Assembly (NCBI GenBank): GCA_007135845.1
Contig: SLIC01000189.1
Coordinates: 1-8,557 of the forward strand
DNA: 8,557 bases
Direction of reading: 5' to 3'
Source of the DNA: Candidatus Brevefilum sp.
Lineage (GTDB): Bacteria; Chloroflexota; Anaerolineae; Anaerolineales; Anaerolineaceae
The notes below the pieces were generated by a model. That model did not search any database and was not told the DNA's origin. It saw only the letters and a list, made by a program, of their open reading frames with translations. This document shows, piece after piece, positions 6,794 through 8,557 of this stretch. Each line of letters opens with the position of its first letter. The stretch's first letter is position 1. The position numbers and the translations under genes are program-made.

Positions 6794-7621
6794 CTAACCT
6801 TTGACTGCACCCTCGACCATGCCGCGCATGAAATAATCCCGCAAAACAATAAACAGCAGAATCGATGGGATCATGATCACGACACAAGCAGCTGCCAGGA
6901 GTTCATCCTGGTTCCCCTCCAAAACATGCTGAAAGTCAAACAGGCCAACCGTAGCCATCTTCATATTCGTTCGTGTAACAAGGATCAAGGGTGTAAAGAA
7001 ATTGTTCCAGTTGTACACAAAATTAATCAGAAAAGTCGCAATCAAACCTGGTGTTGTGATCGGCAAAATCACCTTAATGAATGCTTGGAAAGGGGTTGCA
7101 CCGTCAATAAATGCGGCTTCATCCAAAACTTGGGGAATACTTGAAAAGAAAGCTTTCAATATCCAGATACCCAGGGGAATGCCGTAAGCACCGAAGACAA
7201 TGATCAACAGCGTATAGGTGTCAAGCAACTTCAGATCACTGGCCAATTTATAGATCGGAATCACACTGATCAATCCAGGCAGCATCATCATGGCAAGAAT
7301 AAAAGAATTTGCCAAGGTTTTTCCTTTAAATTGGAACCTTGCCAGGGCATAAGCTGCTAAGGCAGAAAGCGATGTAGACACGATGGCACCCCCAATGGCA
7401 TAAATAATGCTATTTAGAATATAACGGGGAAAAAGACCGTGTGAAAATAATCGTATATAGTGTTGAATAGTCCATCTTTCCGGAATAATGCTGTGGAAGG
7501 CCATTCTAGGCTCCTGAAATGAAACCAACATGGAATAAATCACCGGGAAGATGACGATGACACTGAATGCAATTAAGAATGCATTGATAAACAGATTGAT
7601 GGCTTTATTTTGACTGGTCAT
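6794..7621 (-). CDS. ABC transporter permease, MalG/carbohydrate uptake type
   Basis: The 275-residue inner-membrane protein has about six hydrophobic segments (roughly residues 8-33, 68-93, 103-124, 135-158, 188-210, 240-262). The cytoplasmic EAA loop, which couples to the ATPase, runs from E168 (DEAAFIDGATPFQAF) to about P187. The tail GMVEGAVKG is characteristic of MalG-type permeases (GLTAGAVKG in relatives). It pairs with the MalF-type permease just upstream to form the channel of a sugar-type importer. AGGAG at 7633-7629, 7 bases before the ATG, fixes the start. No ATPase or binding-protein gene follows, so those parts lie outside the window or are shared. The family covers sugars, oligosaccharides, glycerol-phosphate and other polar compounds, so the substrate is open. 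Confidence 0.95.
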   Translation of the reverse strand: MTSQNKAINLFINAFLIAFSVIVIFPVIYSMLVSFQEPRMAFHSIIPERWTIQHYIRLFSHGLFPRYILNSIIYAIGGAIVSTSLSALAAYALARFQFKGKTLANSFILAMMMLPGLISVIPIYKLASDLKLLDTYTLLIIVFGAYGIPLGIWILKAFFSSIPQVLDEAAFIDGATPFQAFIKVILPITTPGLIATFLINFVYNWNNFFTPLILVTRTNMKMATVGLFDFQHVLEGNQDELLAAACVVIMIPSILLFIVLRDYFMRGMVEGAVKG

Positions 7622-7628
7622 GAGAATT

Positions 7629-7633
7629 CTCCT
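7629..7633 (-). promoter_or_regulatory. Shine-Dalgarno site of the MalG-type permease gene
   Basis: AGGAG sits 7 bases before the ATG at 7621, within the 24-base gap after the first permease gene. It is among the strongest ribosome sites in the window. Confidence 0.8.
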
Positions 7634-7645
7634 GAATATACTACT

Positions 7646-8512
7646 TTATCCGGCTAAAGCTGTTTCACGATTTAAACTACGGATGTAAAAGGCTGCCAGG
7701 ATCAAATTAAGGAACAATAAAGTCACGGATATTGCGGCAGCGTACCCAAAATTATAAAACTGCATGGCCTGGCGGTACATCAACAATCCCAGAACCTCTG
7801 TGGCACGCCCCGGACCACCTTCTGTAATCGACAAGATCATCCCCACACCGTTAACAGCCTGAATGGTCATAAACACAATCGTGACAATCGTGGTTGGCAA
7901 GGTCAACGGCCAAGTAATTTTCCAAAACGCTTTCCATCCATCAGCGCCGTCCATGGCAGCAGCCTCATGGACTTCTCTGGGTACTGTTTGTAATCCAGCG
8001 AGAAGCAAGAGCATCGCAAAACTAATCGAACGCCAGACTGTGGCAGCGATCACAATTCCCATAGCACCGCCAGGCCTGGCCATGAACTTATAGTCTCCAA
8101 ACAAGGGTCCAAGCAAGTTCTGTAAAATACCATACTCCTGGTAGAACATCCACCGCCATACCACACCTGTGGTTATCTCTGAGAGAACCCAGGGCAGGAA
8201 GATGATGGTCATGTATAAGCCCGTCAACCTCAATTTCCTATTTAATAAAAGCGCAATGCCATAACCGATAACGGTAGTTAATAAAACATAAAAGCTTGTA
8301 AAAACAAGCGTATTTCTCATACTTTGCCAAAATTCAGTACTATTTAAGGCCACACGGAAATTACGCAGTCCCACAAATTCCATCACACCCATGCGAGTTC
8401 GTGTCATAGATAGGTACAGGCTGTAGAGTGTTGGGTAAAGTGTAACAGCTATCAAAAAAATAATGGCTGGGGCTATCAAAAAATAGGGGTAGGCTTTACT
8501 GCGGTTTATCAT
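7646..8512 (-). CDS. ABC transporter permease, MalF/carbohydrate uptake type
   Basis: This inner-membrane protein of 288 residues has an N-terminal hydrophobic segment after a short basic stretch (NRSKAYPYFLIAPAI), then about five more (near residues 67-91, 100-122, 150-175, 203-225, 255-278). The EAA loop begins at E183 (HEAAAMDGADGWKAF) and ends near P202. A GGPGRATEV stretch before the last segments is typical of MalF/UgpA-type permeases. It should form a heterodimer with the next gene's product. Three in-frame starts stand side by side: TTG 8518, ATG 8515 and ATG 8512. GGAGG at 8523-8519 touches the TTG, is 3 bases from 8515 and 6 from 8512, so 8512 is the best choice. A binding-protein gene would be expected upstream, beyond the window. 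Confidence 0.94.
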   Translation of the reverse strand: MINRSKAYPYFLIAPAIIFLIAVTLYPTLYSLYLSMTRTRMGVMEFVGLRNFRVALNSTEFWQSMRNTLVFTSFYVLLTTVIGYGIALLLNRKLRLTGLYMTIIFLPWVLSEITTGVVWRWMFYQEYGILQNLLGPLFGDYKFMARPGGAMGIVIAATVWRSISFAMLLLLAGLQTVPREVHEAAAMDGADGWKAFWKITWPLTLPTTIVTIVFMTIQAVNGVGMILSITEGGPGRATEVLGLLMYRQAMQFYNFGYAAAISVTLLFLNLILAAFYIRSLNRETALAG

Positions 8513-8518
8513 CATCAA

Positions 8519-8523
8519 CCTCC
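8519..8523 (-). promoter_or_regulatory. Shine-Dalgarno site that decides the start of the MalF-type permease
   Basis: GGAGG ends 6 bases before the ATG at 8512 and 3 before the ATG at 8515. It rules out the TTG at 8518, which abuts it. The remaining 34 bases to the window edge show no clear promoter; they hold a short palindrome, TAGGTTACCTA (8530-8540), of unknown meaning. Confidence 0.75.
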
Positions 8524-8557
8524 AGTGCTTAGGTTACCTATGAATAAGAGGTGTGTG

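Noticed and set aside
8530..8540. Palindrome TAGGTTACCTA upstream of the first permease as an operator
   Set aside because: Arms are only 5 bp and no promoter or second copy is visible, so it is within chance expectation.
1..8557. CRISPR arrays, tRNA/rRNA genes, insertion sequences or phage genes
   Set aside because: No spaced repeats, RNA-gene folds, transposase motifs or terminal repeats were seen; nearly the whole window is metabolic coding sequence.

Overview
All eight genes lie on the minus strand, head to tail, so the operon reads from the right edge (8557) to the left edge (1). Gaps are short (at most about 85 bases) or negative. There is no U-rich terminator hairpin and no credible plus-strand gene, so the window looks like the inside of one long catabolic transcription unit. 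Purine-rich Shine-Dalgarno sites precede most genes. Base composition is moderate and even. An ABC sugar-type importer next to a URO-D-like methyltransferase and an acetoin-dehydrogenase-type complex suggests a heterotrophic, possibly anaerobic bacterium. Chloroflexota (Anaerolineae-like) is my guess from gene content only; nothing here proves the taxon.

Layout in transcription order: two MalF/MalG-type permeases (8512-7646, 7621-6794); a hairpin in the intergenic gap; a uroporphyrinogen-decarboxylase-like protein (6724-5537); an amidohydrolase overlapping it by 13 bases (5549-4227); thiamine-dependent E1 alpha (4141-3140) and E1 beta (3081-2098) of an acetoin/pyruvate dehydrogenase-type complex; a short-chain dehydrogenase with a GTG start (2087-1323); a hydroxypyruvate-isomerase-like TIM barrel (1318-524); and the start of the complex's E2 subunit, with lipoyl and peripheral-subunit-binding domains, cut by the left edge (527-1).

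How they may work together (inference): the permeases import a small polyhydroxylated or sugar-like compound. The amidohydrolase and URO-D-like protein may remove an amine/amide and a methyl group. The SDR and isomerase oxidise and rearrange the carbon skeleton into an alpha-hydroxyketone or 2-oxo acid. The E1/E2 complex then cleaves or decarboxylates this to an acyl-CoA. The unusual point is that the SDR and isomerase sit between the E1 and E2 genes, which suggests that these steps and the dehydrogenase complex form one pathway. The substrate cannot be read from the sequence. The solute-binding protein, the ABC ATPase, E3 and any corrinoid protein are not in the window.
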